Origin: an uncultured Rhodospirillales bacterium
Lineage (GTDB): Bacteria > Pseudomonadota > Alphaproteobacteria > Acetobacterales > Acetobacteraceae
Reading direction: 5' to 3'
Assembly: GCA_903835235.1 (NCBI GenBank)
Contig: CAILMF010000066.1
Span: 62,001 to 126,000, forward strand
DNA: 64,000 nucleotides
The number at the start of each line of letters is the position of its first letter. The stretch's first letter is position 1. Shown piece by piece: positions 17,026-25,248 of this stretch. The position numbers and the translations under genes are program-made. The notes beneath the pieces are model-generated. The model was not told the DNA's origin and did no database searches. It worked only from the letters and a program-made list of their open reading frames with translations.

Positions 17026-18237
17026 TCAGGTCTTCTCCAGCCGGGAGGCCAGCGCCGGGCCATGCACGGCCATGAACTCGGCCGACCGCAGGAAGGCCAG
17101 CACCAGCCGTTCGGGCGTGGTCAGCCCGTCGCGCAGCGCGGTGGAATGGTCGGCCAGTCCGCCGGCATCCGGGTCGCGGTCCAACATGGTCCGATACATC
17201 AGCGTCACCAGCCCTTCATGGTCAAGCGGCAGCGGCATCGCCGGCCAGGTGCGCTGCTCGGACTGGGGTATGCCGCAAAGCTCCCGCCCCGCCGCCAGGG
17301 ATGCCGCCAGCATGGCCTGCATCGTCGCCTCGTCCGGCAGGTCGAAGCCGTCCAACGGCGCCTCCGCCGGATAGGGTTGGGTCAGGTGGAAGCCGGCATC
17401 GCGGAACACCTGCGGCGTGAAATGCAGCCCAACCTCGCCGATGTAGCGGCCCAGCACCGGCACCGAGGACAGCCGCAACCGCCCCAGCAACTGCGCCGCC
17501 GCGCCCTTGGCGCCATCCTGGGAGGTCCCGGGCAGGCCGACACCCAGCCGCCAGAAATACTCCATCACCTCGGCATCCCGGCGGTCGCGGTAGTTGTGGC
17601 CGCGCAACAGGTCCAGGTAGGGCGCCAGGATCGGCTGGCGTTCCAGCCAGTGGCGCCGGGTCAGCGCGAACCCCCAATGGTGTTCAAGCGGCCGCAATTG
17701 CCGCTGGGCGGCCTGCTGCGCCGCCACGTCCAAGGTATGGTCGCCATAGGCGGCGACATAGGCGATCCGCTCATCCTGCAAGGCCAGCGCCGCCAGGCGG
17801 TCCAACGTGGCCAGGTAATGCGGCGAGAGCACCAGGTCGTCCTCGAAGAAATAGCCAACCTCGGCGCCCAGGGTCTCGAAGGCAAAGCGCTCGGCGCGGT
17901 CGTAGTTGAACGCCACGCCCAGGTTGTGCGGCGCCCGGTGCACCTGGCCGGCAGGGAAGATGCGGCGGAACGCCAGCGCCGTACGGTCCACCTGCGCCGG
18001 GTCCGCCACCAGCGCATCCCGATGCGGGCAATAGGCGCCATCCAGGAACAGATGCACCCGCGCCGGGTCCAGCGTCGGCTGCTGCGCCGCCAGGCTTTCG
18101 GCCACCTTGGCCAACAGCGCCGGCCGGTCGAAGGCCAGCAGCAACACGGGCGGGGGTCCTGCAGGGAGTGGCGACTGCGGCAAGGCGTTTACTCGGCAGG
18201 GTTGTATTAAGCGTTCGTTAGCTATCCGCAAAACCAT
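17026..18237 (-). CDS. GT-A type glycosyltransferase with C-terminal DUF4214 module
   Basis: 403 residues. The N-terminal domain begins VLLLAFDRPALLAKVAESL, a GT2-like Rossmann start. YFFEDDLVLSPHYLATLD (near 140) carries the acidic DxD-type metal site, and HHWGFALTRRHW is a likely acceptor-side loop. The last 60 residues (LVTLMYRTMLDRDPDAGG, then FLRSAEF) form a recognisable DUF4214 unit. A cytoplasmic enzyme that adds a sugar to a surface glycan or glycoprotein is inferred; donor and acceptor are unknown. The 197-bp gap to the methyltransferase contains several copies of GGCCAGGCGG-like sequence of unknown meaning. Confidence 0.8.
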   Translation of the reverse strand: MVLRIANERLIQPCRVNALPQSPLPAGPPPVLLLAFDRPALLAKVAESLAAQQPTLDPARVHLFLDGAYCPHRDALVADPAQVDRTALAFRRIFPAGQVHRAPHNLGVAFNYDRAERFAFETLGAEVGYFFEDDLVLSPHYLATLDRLAALALQDERIAYVAAYGDHTLDVAAQQAAQRQLRPLEHHWGFALTRRHWLERQPILAPYLDLLRGHNYRDRRDAEVMEYFWRLGVGLPGTSQDGAKGAAAQLLGRLRLSSVPVLGRYIGEVGLHFTPQVFRDAGFHLTQPYPAEAPLDGFDLPDEATMQAMLAASLAAGRELCGIPQSEQRTWPAMPLPLDHEGLVTLMYRTMLDRDPDAGGLADHSTALRDGLTTPERLVLAFLRSAEFMAVHGPALASRLEKT

Positions 18238-18312
18238 ACGGCAGCAAGCGTGGCTCGATGTCAGGGATGCCCCTTGCGAAGGCCGGCGCTGCGCGTGTAG
18301 CGTGGCGGGAAT

Positions 18313-18330
18313 AGTTATGTCCCATAATGA
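18313..18330 (+). promoter_or_regulatory. Probable -10 box and operator of the hydroxycinnamate operon
   Basis: CATAAT (18323-18328) resembles a -10 hexamer and is overlapped by the inverted repeat TTATGTCCCATAA (18315-18327). A MarR regulator encoded in the operon could occlude the promoter here. A start near 18335 would favour ATG 18345 as the first codon of the operon. No clear -35 element is seen. Confidence 0.4.
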
Positions 18331-18344
18331 TGGAACGCTCCGCC

Positions 18345-19121
18345 ATGGCTGAGAACGCGTTGCTGACCTATGCGCTGGAAGGCGGCATCGCCCGTCTCGG
18401 CCTCAACCGCCCGGCCAAGCGCAACGCCATCTCCGAAGCCCTGCTGGCCGAGCTCGACCGCGCCATCGCCCGCGCCCAGGGGGAGGCTCGCGCAATCGTG
18501 ATCCATGGCCACGGCCCCTGCTTCTGCGCCGGGCTGGACCTGGCGGAGCAGCGCCTGCGCAACGCCGCCGAGGTATTCCATTTGTCGCGCGACTGGCACG
18601 CGCTGTTCGGCCGCATCCGCCAGGGCCGGGTGCCCGCCATCGCTGCCCTGCACGGCGCCACCGTGGGTGGCGGGCTGGAGCTGGCGGCGGCCTGCCATAT
18701 CCGCGTGGCCGATGCCTCCGCCTTCTTCGCCCTGCCGGAGGGCACCCGCGGCATCTATGTCGGCGGCGGCGCCAGCGTGAACGTGGCCCGGCTGATCGGC
18801 GCCGCCCGCATGGCGGACATGATGCTGACCGGCCGCGTCATCGACGCTGGCTTGGCCGAGCGGATCGGCCTGGTGCAGTACCTGGTCCCGGCCGGCGATG
18901 CGCTGACAAAGGCCGAGGAACTCGCCGCCAAGGTCGCCACCATGGCACCGCTGACCGTGCTGGCCATATTGCAGGCGCTGCCGCGCATCCAGGACATGAG
19001 CGAGAGCGACGGGCTGTTCGTGGAAAGCCTGACCGCCGCGCTGGTGCAGACCGGGCCGGAGGCGGTGGCCATGCTGACCGACTTCGTCGAGAAGCGCGCG
19101 AAGAAGGTCGGCGAGGCATGA
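18345..19121 (+). CDS. Enoyl-CoA hydratase / crotonase family protein
   Basis: First gene of the operon, 258 residues from ATG 18345; ATGs at 18327 and 18330 are possible but overlap the likely -10 box. Crotonase hallmarks are LNRPAKRNAIS near the N-terminus, the oxyanion-hole segment CFCAGLDLAEQ, and GATVGGGLELAAACHIRVA. The catalytic region then reads ALPEGTRGIYVGGGAS; the glutamate matches the second catalytic acid of hydratases, while the first position is less clear. Hydration of a cinnamoyl-CoA-type ester is inferred from the feruloyl-CoA synthase downstream. Its stop overlaps the next start by four bases. Confidence 0.87.
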   Translation: MAENALLTYALEGGIARLGLNRPAKRNAISEALLAELDRAIARAQGEARAIVIHGHGPCFCAGLDLAEQRLRNAAEVFHLSRDWHALFGRIRQGRVPAIAALHGATVGGGLELAAACHIRVADASAFFALPEGTRGIYVGGGASVNVARLIGAARMADMMLTGRVIDAGLAERIGLVQYLVPAGDALTKAEELAAKVATMAPLTVLAILQALPRIQDMSESDGLFVESLTAALVQTGPEAVAMLTDFVEKRAKKVGEA

Positions 19122-20071
19122 GCATGCGCCCCCCAATCACCCGCACCGCCATCATCGGCACCGGCGTCATCGGCGCCAGCTGGGCCAGCTACTTCCTGGC
19201 CCGCGGGCTGGAGGTGGTGGCCACCGACCCCTCGCCGGGCGCCGAGGCCGCGCTGCGCGAAGCGGTGGCGCAGCATTGGCACAGCATGGTCACCATGGGC
19301 CTTGCCAAAGGCGCCGACCCCGCGCGGCTGCGCTTCGTCGCCACGCCGGAGGACGCCGTGCAGGACGCGCAATTCGTGCAGGAGAACGCGCCCGAGCGCC
19401 TGGACCTGAAGCGCGAGCTGTTTGCCCGGCTGGACGCCGCCGCGCCGCCCACGGCGATCCTGGCCAGCAGCACCAGCACCATCATGGTCTCGCAGTTCCA
19501 GGACGCCTGCGCCCGCCACCCCGGGCGCGTCGTGCTCGGCCACCCCTTCAACCCGCCGCACCTGGTGCCGCTGGTGGAAGTGGCCGGCGGCACGCAGACC
19601 AGCGCCGAGGCGGTGCAGCGTGCGATGGCGTTCTACCGCGCCATCGGCAAGCACCCGATCCACCTGAAGCGGGAAATCCGCGGCCATGTCGCCAACCGCC
19701 TGCAGGCGGCGCTGTGGCAGGAAGCCTTCAACCTGGTGCAGGCCGGCGTTGCCAGCGTGGCGGATGTGGATGCCGCCATCGCCCATGGCCCCGGGCTGCG
19801 CTGGGCGCTGCTCGGCCCCTTCCTGAACCTGCATCTCTCGGGCGGTGCGGGCGGCATCGGCGCGCTGTTTGAAAAGCCGCTCTGGGCCGCCACCGAAGGC
19901 ATGTGGCGCGACCTCGGCACCGTGCATGTCGATGCCGCGCTGGGCGCGGAAGTCGCCGCCGGCGTGGCACAGGAACTGGCGCCGCACGACCAGGCGGAAA
20001 TGCTGCGCCAGCGCGACGCCACCCTGCTGGCGCTGCTGCAACTGAAGGCGGCGGCGACCGAGCTGCCATGA
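19118..20071 (+). CDS. 3-hydroxyacyl-CoA dehydrogenase family oxidoreductase
   Basis: NAD-dependent dehydrogenase, 317 residues. The Rossmann start TAIIGTGVIGASWASYFL (dinucleotide-binding GxGxxG) is followed by the family stretch QENAPERLDLKRELFARLD. The catalytic region SSTSTI and GHPFNPPHLVPLVEV supply the usual serine and histidine. The C-terminal helical domain begins near EIRGHVANRLQAALWQEA. It resembles the short 3-hydroxyacyl-CoA / L-carnitine dehydrogenase branch. In this operon it should oxidise the 3-hydroxy-3-arylpropionyl-CoA formed by the crotonase. Four-base overlaps with both neighbours indicate tight coupling. Confidence 0.88.
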   Translation: MSMRPPITRTAIIGTGVIGASWASYFLARGLEVVATDPSPGAEAALREAVAQHWHSMVTMGLAKGADPARLRFVATPEDAVQDAQFVQENAPERLDLKRELFARLDAAAPPTAILASSTSTIMVSQFQDACARHPGRVVLGHPFNPPHLVPLVEVAGGTQTSAEAVQRAMAFYRAIGKHPIHLKREIRGHVANRLQAALWQEAFNLVQAGVASVADVDAAIAHGPGLRWALLGPFLNLHLSGGAGGIGALFEKPLWAATEGMWRDLGTVHVDAALGAEVAAGVAQELAPHDQAEMLRQRDATLLALLQLKAAATELP

Positions 20072-20550
20072 CCACCACGCTGCCCGAGGCCACCCCACGC
20101 CGCCGCGCCACGCCCGCGCCGCCGCCGCTGAACCTCTCGCCGCTGATGGGCCATGTCGGCTTCCTGCTGCGCCTGGCGCAGCAGCAGGTGTTCGACGAAT
20201 TCCATCGCGGCTTCGGCCAGGCCGGCATCACCCCCGCGCGCTATTCGGTGCTGGCGCTGCTGCACGCCAACCCGGACGTGCCGCAGGCCCGGCTGGCCGA
20301 GGCGCTGCGGATCAAGCCGCCCAACATGGTGGCGCTGCTGGCGGAGATGGAAGCCCAAGGGTTGCTGGACCGGCGCGTCGACGCCGCCAATCGCCGTGCC
20401 AACCTGCTGCGCCTGACCGCCGCCGGCCGCGCGCTGTACGAGAAGCTGACGCCTGAAATCCTGGCGATGGAACAACAGGTCGCGCATCGGCTGACGCCCA
20501 CGCAATACGCCACGCTGATAAAATTGCTGGCGAAGCTGAGCCCGCCCTGA
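20068..20550 (+). CDS. MarR-family transcriptional regulator inside the operon
   Basis: 160 residues from ATG 20068 (ATGA overlap with the dehydrogenase). The winged-helix region includes ITPARYSVLALLHANPDV, the recognition helix QARLAEALRIKPPNMVALL and the wing LLDRRVDAANRRANLLRLT. MarR proteins that govern hydroxycinnamate genes (CouR, FerR types) respond to the aromatic CoA thioester; the same is inferred here because feruloyl-CoA synthase is the next gene. A plausible target is the palindrome at 18315-18327. Encoding the regulator in the middle of the operon makes it self-regulated. Confidence 0.9.
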   Translation: MTTTLPEATPRRRATPAPPPLNLSPLMGHVGFLLRLAQQQVFDEFHRGFGQAGITPARYSVLALLHANPDVPQARLAEALRIKPPNMVALLAEMEAQGLLDRRVDAANRRANLLRLTAAGRALYEKLTPEILAMEQQVAHRLTPTQYATLIKLLAKLSPP

Positions 20551-20572
20551 ACGCGGCGTGACGGAGGAAGCC

Positions 20573-22345
20573 ATGGACCCCACCTTCAGCACGCCCGATG
20601 TGCTGGTGCAGCCGCACCCCGGCGGCGGCTGGCTGGTGCGCTCGGCGGCGACGCTGCCGGACCACCCGCCCCGCGTTACCGACAACCTGTTCGCCTGGGC
20701 CGAACGCCAGCCGCACGCGCCCTTCCTGCGCCAGCGCAGCGCCGATGGCACGGCCTGGCGCAGCCTGAGCTGGGGCGAGGCCGCCGACCAAGTGCGGCGC
20801 ATCGCCGCTGGCCTGCTGGCGCGTGGGCTGGGGCCGAAGCGCGGCGTCGCCATCCTCTCCGGCAACGGCATCGAGCACGCGCTGCTGGCGCTGGCGGCGA
20901 TGAGCGTCGGCGTGCCGGTGACGCCGGTCTCGGTGCCCTACAGCCTGGCCAGCCAGGACCTGCTGAAGCTGCGCCACGTGCTGGGCCTGGCGCAGCCCGG
21001 CCTGATCTTCGCCGAAAGCGCCGCCGTCTTCGCCCGCGCGCTGGCCGTGCCGGAAGCGATGGCGGCCGACCATGTCGCGCTGGAAGCCCACGGCCGCGCG
21101 ACCGCCTTCGCCGACCTTCTGGCCTCGCCCAACACCAACACGGAGCGCGCCATCGCTGCCGTGCCGCCGGATGCACTGGTGAAGCTGCTGTTCACCAGCG
21201 GCAGCACCGGCATGCCCAAGGGCGTGCAGAACACCCACCGCATGATGGCGGTGAACCAGGAACAGATCGCCTATGCCTGGCCCTTCCTGTACCGCGAACC
21301 GCCGGTGCTGCTGGACTGGCTGCCCTGGTCCCACACTTTTGGGGGTAGCCACAACTTCAACATGATACTGCGCCATGGCGGCACGCTGTGGATCGATGAC
21401 GGCCGCCCGCTGCCGCAGGAATTCGGCCGCACGCTGCGCAACCTGCGCGACGTCTCGCCGACCATCAGCTTCAACGTGCCCAAGGGCTACGAGCTGCTGC
21501 TGCCGCATGTGGAGGACGAGCCCGACATCCGCGACGCCTTCCTCGGCCGGCTGCGGATCGTGTTCTACGCCGCCGCTGCCCTGGCGCCGCCGATGTGGCG
21601 CCGGTTGGAGGCGGTGATCGCGCAAGCCCCACGCGCCGTGCACATGGCCGCCAGCTGGGGCCTGACGGAGACCGCGCCCGCCGTGGTGCTGACGCACGCG
21701 GCCAAGGTGGCCTCCGGCTGCATCGGCACGCCGCTGCCTTCGGCCGAGATGCTGCTGCTGCCGGATGCCGACAAGCTGGAGGTTCGCGTCCGCGGCCCGC
21801 AGGTGACGCCGGGCTACCTGAACAACGCCGAGGCCAATGCCGCCAGCTTCGACGCGGAAGGCTTCTTCCGCACCGGCGACGCCATGCGCTGGGTGGACCC
21901 CGCCGACCCCAACCAGGGCCTGCGCTTCGACGGCCGGCTGGGCGAGGACTTCAAGCTGGCGACGGGCACCAAGGTCAATGTCGGCGCCATCAAGCCGCGC
22001 GCCATGGCGGCGCTGATGAACGTGGCGCGGGACATGGTGGTCTGCGGCCATGACCGCGACGATATCGGCCTGCTGCTGATCCCGCAGCCGCACCGGATGG
22101 CCGAGCTTGACGACCCCGGCTTCCTGGCCGAACTCCGCGACGGTCTGCGCGCCCTGAATGCCGAGGGCGGCGGTGCCTCATCCCTCACCATCGCCCGCGC
22201 ACTGTTCCTGCGTGCGCCGCTCTCGCTGGACGCCGGCGAGATGACCGACAAGGGTTCGCTGAATGTCCGCGCCATCCTGGCGCATCGCGCCGCCGACGTG
22301 GCACGCTTGTACGACAACGAAGAGAAGGAGGTGATCACGCCATGA
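20573..22345 (+). CDS. fcs: Feruloyl-CoA synthase
   Basis: ATP-dependent ligase that activates ferulate or p-coumarate to the CoA thioester; 590 residues. ATG 20573 is chosen because GGAGGA lies five bases upstream; a GTG at 20558 is in frame but has no such site. The adenylate-forming P-loop is LLFTSGSTGMPKGV (about 205-218). DWLPWSHTFGGSHNFN and the late GEDFKLATGTKV (in place of the usual catalytic-lysine region) are characteristic of feruloyl-CoA synthases. Its presence defines the operon as hydroxycinnamate catabolism. The stop overlaps the thiolase start by four bases. Confidence 0.92.
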   Translation: MDPTFSTPDVLVQPHPGGGWLVRSAATLPDHPPRVTDNLFAWAERQPHAPFLRQRSADGTAWRSLSWGEAADQVRRIAAGLLARGLGPKRGVAILSGNGIEHALLALAAMSVGVPVTPVSVPYSLASQDLLKLRHVLGLAQPGLIFAESAAVFARALAVPEAMAADHVALEAHGRATAFADLLASPNTNTERAIAAVPPDALVKLLFTSGSTGMPKGVQNTHRMMAVNQEQIAYAWPFLYREPPVLLDWLPWSHTFGGSHNFNMILRHGGTLWIDDGRPLPQEFGRTLRNLRDVSPTISFNVPKGYELLLPHVEDEPDIRDAFLGRLRIVFYAAAALAPPMWRRLEAVIAQAPRAVHMAASWGLTETAPAVVLTHAAKVASGCIGTPLPSAEMLLLPDADKLEVRVRGPQVTPGYLNNAEANAASFDAEGFFRTGDAMRWVDPADPNQGLRFDGRLGEDFKLATGTKVNVGAIKPRAMAALMNVARDMVVCGHDRDDIGLLLIPQPHRMAELDDPGFLAELRDGLRALNAEGGGASSLTIARALFLRAPLSLDAGEMTDKGSLNVRAILAHRAADVARLYDNEEKEVITP

Positions 22346-23598
22346 CCTATTCGACCGACTGGTCCGCCTATGTCCCCGGCGCCCTGGTGGAGACGTTCTC
22401 GGACGCCTTCATCGTCGCCGGCGCGCGCACGCCCTTCGTCGATTACAACGGCGCGCTGGGCCTGGTCTCCGCCACCGACCTCGGCATCCATGCCGCCCGC
22501 GCGGCGCTGGCGCGTGCGGGGCTGGAGGGCAAGCGCATGGGCACCACCATCGCCGGCAGCTGCGCGCAGACCAGCTTCGACGCCTTCTTCTACCCGCGCC
22601 ATGTCGGGCTCTTCGCGGGCATGGCGAATGACCGCCCGGCGCTGGGCGTGAACCGGCTCTGCACCACGGGGTTCGAGGCCATCGCCCAGGCGGCGCGCGG
22701 CGTTTCCATGGGCCAGTATGAAGCCGCGCTGGCGGTGGGCGCCGAGAGCATGTCGCGCAACCCCGTGGCCGCCTACACGCATCGCGGTGGCTTCCGCATG
22801 GGCCAGGTGGAGTTCAAGGACTTCCTGTGGGAATCCCTGTTCGACACCGCCGGCGGCTGCGGCATGGGCCAGACCGCCGAGAACCTGGCGCAGGCCTATG
22901 GCATCGACCGCGCGACGACCGACACCTACGCCGCCCGCAGTTTTGCCCGCGCCCTGGCCGCGGTTGAAGCCGGCCGCTTCGCCGAGGAGATCGCGCCCGT
23001 CACCAATGCCGAGTTCACCGCCGAGGGCCTGAAGCCGCGCAGCCTGAAGCTGCCGCGCGGCGTGAAGGAAGTGGCGCAGGACACGCATATCCGCCCGACA
23101 CCCATGGAAATCCTGGCCAAGCTCTCCCCCGCTTTCGGCGGCGTGCAGACCGGCGGCAACAGCAGCGCCATCGTGGACGGCGCCGCCGCCGTGGTGGTGA
23201 CGAACGGTGCGCTGGCCAAACAAGGAAAACCGCTGGGCCGCGTGGTTGCGGCGGCCACGGCGGGCGTGCCGGCGCAGGTCATGGGCATCGGCCCGGTGCC
23301 GGCCGGCCTGGCGCTGGCGGCCAAGCTGGGCATGTCCATGGCCGATATCGACCTGGTCGAGGTCAACGAGGCTTTTTCCTCGCAGGCGGAGAGCGTGCGC
23401 CGTGGCCTCGGCGTGGCCGAGGACCGCTTCAACGTGAATGGCGGCGCCATCGCCTTCGGCCACCCGCTGGCGGCCACCGGCATCCGTTGCGTCTATTCCG
23501 CTGTCATGGAGCTGAAGCGTCGCGGTGGCCGCTACGCCATGGCCGGCGCCTGCGCCGGCGGCGGCCAGGGCATGATGGTGCTGGTCGAGGCCGCTTGA
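22342..23598 (+). CDS. Thiolase (beta-ketoacyl-CoA cleavage)
   Basis: 418 residues. The nucleophilic cysteine is Cys107 (NRLCTTGFEA), the general base His374 (AIAFGHPLAATG) and the second cysteine Cys404 (GACAGGGQG). An N-terminal extension of about 20 residues precedes DAFIVAGARTPFVDY. In the operon it would cleave 3-keto-3-arylpropionyl-CoA to acetyl-CoA and an aroyl-CoA such as vanilloyl-CoA or 4-hydroxybenzoyl-CoA. This is the CoA-dependent beta-oxidative route, and no vanillin-forming aldolase step is needed. That role is inferred from neighbours. One-base overlap with the thioesterase gene. Confidence 0.92.
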   Translation: MTYSTDWSAYVPGALVETFSDAFIVAGARTPFVDYNGALGLVSATDLGIHAARAALARAGLEGKRMGTTIAGSCAQTSFDAFFYPRHVGLFAGMANDRPALGVNRLCTTGFEAIAQAARGVSMGQYEAALAVGAESMSRNPVAAYTHRGGFRMGQVEFKDFLWESLFDTAGGCGMGQTAENLAQAYGIDRATTDTYAARSFARALAAVEAGRFAEEIAPVTNAEFTAEGLKPRSLKLPRGVKEVAQDTHIRPTPMEILAKLSPAFGGVQTGGNSSAIVDGAAAVVVTNGALAKQGKPLGRVVAAATAGVPAQVMGIGPVPAGLALAAKLGMSMADIDLVEVNEAFSSQAESVRRGLGVAEDRFNVNGGAIAFGHPLAATGIRCVYSAVMELKRRGGRYAMAGACAGGGQGMMVLVEAA

Positions 23599-24065
23599 TG
23601 CCAGCGTCCGACGGCGGGATGGATCAGCCGCGCGGCGCCGACTTCCTGCGCAGCGTTCCCGTCCACTGGAACGATTGCGACCCCGCGCGCATCGTCTTCC
23701 ATGCGCATTACGTGCGCTGGATGGATGAAGGCTTCCACGAGCTGTGCCGCGCGCGGGGCCTCGACTTCGCCACGCTGGTGGCCGCAGATGCAAGCTTCCG
23801 CGGCTCCCCGCTGGTCAACATCGCCTGCGGCTTCCGGCTGCCGGCGATGTATGGCGACCTGCTGGAACACCGCATCCACCCCGCCGAATTCGGCGACGGC
23901 AAGTCCTTCGTGGTCAAGCACAGCTTCCTGAAGTCCGGCGCCGTGGTGGCCACCGGCGAACAGGCGCGCATCTGGGGCTATGCGGATGCCAGCGGCACGC
24001 TGCGCGCCGTGCCGGTGCCGCCGGATGTGCGGGCCAAGCTGCGCGGCGAGCAGGCTGAAGACTGA
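23598..24065 (+). CDS. Hot-dog fold acyl-CoA thioesterase (4HBT type)
   Basis: 155 residues from ATG 23598, which shares one base with the thiolase stop. The signature VHWNDCDPARIVFHAHYVRW places the catalytic aspartate (Asp28) as in 4-hydroxybenzoyl-CoA thioesterases. The helix MDEGFHELCRARGL follows. It would release vanillate or 4-hydroxybenzoate from the CoA ester produced by the thiolase, completing the pathway; this is a context-based inference. It is the last gene of the operon and a pair of dispersed repeats follows. Confidence 0.88.
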   Translation: MPASDGGMDQPRGADFLRSVPVHWNDCDPARIVFHAHYVRWMDEGFHELCRARGLDFATLVAADASFRGSPLVNIACGFRLPAMYGDLLEHRIHPAEFGDGKSFVVKHSFLKSGAVVATGEQARIWGYADASGTLRAVPVPPDVRAKLRGEQAED

Positions 24066-24066
24066 G

Positions 24067-24155
24067 CGACCGCGGCGCGCCTCCGGGGATCGGGCGCTAT
24101 GCCTGAGCGGCCGATTCACCCCTCCGGCCGCTGCGCGCCTCCGGGGATCGGGCGC
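24067..24155 (+). repeat. Dispersed palindromic repeat, copies 5 (partial) and 6
   Basis: A right-half copy at 24067-24099 ends in GGGGATCGGGCGCTA; a complete copy at 24107-24155 begins GCGGCCGATTCACCCC. Both have the centre CGGCGCGCC or CCGCTGCGCGCC. The end of the complete copy touches the TAG stop codon of the Bug receptor on the minus strand (24155-24157). The copies fill the gap between convergent genes. Confidence 0.85.
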
Positions 24156-25135
24156 TATTCAGCCCGCGCGCCGCTGGCCAGCACCACCGGGCGCAGCACC
24201 GCTTCCTGCGCGCGGGCATAGCTGGCGTAGTCCTCCGGCCCAATCGGCCAGGGCGTCGCGCCACTCTCGGCATAGGTACGTATCAGTTCCGGGCTGGCCA
24301 GCGCCCGATGCGTCAGCGCCGCCATCCGCTCCACCATCGCAGCCGGCAACCCCGCCGGCGCCACCACGCCGTTCCAGCTGGTGATATCGAAGCCCGGCAG
24401 GAACTCCGCCAGCGTCGGCAACTCCGGCGCGGCCGGGCTGCGCTGCGGGCTGCTCACCGCCAGGCCGCGCGCCTTGCCTTCCCGCACCGCGCCGATGGGG
24501 CCGGAGAAATTGTCGAAGATCACGTGCACCCGCCCGGCCATCAGGTCCAGCAGCGCCTGCGCCCCGCCGCGATACTGCACGAAGGGCATGTCCGTGCCGG
24601 TGCGGGTCTTGAACATCTCGGCGCAGATGTGCGGCGTGGTGCCGGCGCCGCCGGTGGCGTAGTTGTACTTGCCCGGATTGGCCTTCAGCAGCGCGATCAG
24701 TTCCGGCACGCTCCGCGCCGGCAGGTCGTTGTTCACCAGCAGCAGGTTCGGCTGCCGCCACAGGCCGGAAACAAAGGAAAAATCCTTCGCGGGGTCATAG
24801 GGCAGCGAGGGAAACAACGACGGCGCAATGGCCAGCGTCGCCACGCTGCCCAGCCCCAGCGTGTAGCCATCCGGCCGCGCCTTGGCGATCGCATCCGTCC
24901 CCACCGTGCCGCCGGCGCCGGCGCGATTCTCCACCACGAATTGCTGGCCGGTCACCAGGCTCATCGCCTGGCACCACACGCGGGACGCAATGTCGGTGGC
25001 GCCGCCGGCGGCGTAGAGGTTGATGTAGCGCACCGTCTGGTTCGGCCACGCCCCCTGAGCCAAGGCGGGCGCCGGCAGCAGGCTGGCGGCAAGCAGGCTA
25101 CGGCGCCGCAGCAGCGGCAGGCTGGTGATTGGCAT
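24155..25135 (-). CDS. Bug/TctC-family periplasmic receptor (no. 1)
   Basis: 326-residue tripartite-tricarboxylate-type binding protein. The signal peptide spans LLRRRSLLAASLLPAPALA with cleavage expected after ALAQG. GGGAGAG lies a few bases before ATG 25135. Family stretches: VENRAGAGGTVGTDAIAKA, PDGYTL, and YATGGAGTTPHICAEMF. Bug proteins bind small carboxylates or related metabolites. The conserved bridging aspartate is seen in AGRVHVIFDNFSG. No TctA/TctB membrane partner is nearby, so the ligand and transporter are unknown. Confidence 0.9.
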   Translation of the reverse strand: MPITSLPLLRRRSLLAASLLPAPALAQGAWPNQTVRYINLYAAGGATDIASRVWCQAMSLVTGQQFVVENRAGAGGTVGTDAIAKARPDGYTLGLGSVATLAIAPSLFPSLPYDPAKDFSFVSGLWRQPNLLLVNNDLPARSVPELIALLKANPGKYNYATGGAGTTPHICAEMFKTRTGTDMPFVQYRGGAQALLDLMAGRVHVIFDNFSGPIGAVREGKARGLAVSSPQRSPAAPELPTLAEFLPGFDITSWNGVVAPAGLPAAMVERMAALTHRALASPELIRTYAESGATPWPIGPEDYASYARAQEAVLRPVVLASGARAE

Positions 25136-25248
25136 CCTGGCTCTCCCTCGCGCGCCCAGGCTCTGCGGCCAGGGTCGGCGCCAAGCCTACGCCAGGCCGG
25201 GCCGGCAGCGGGTGGAAAATCCACACGCCGCCGTGCCCTTTCCCCGCG

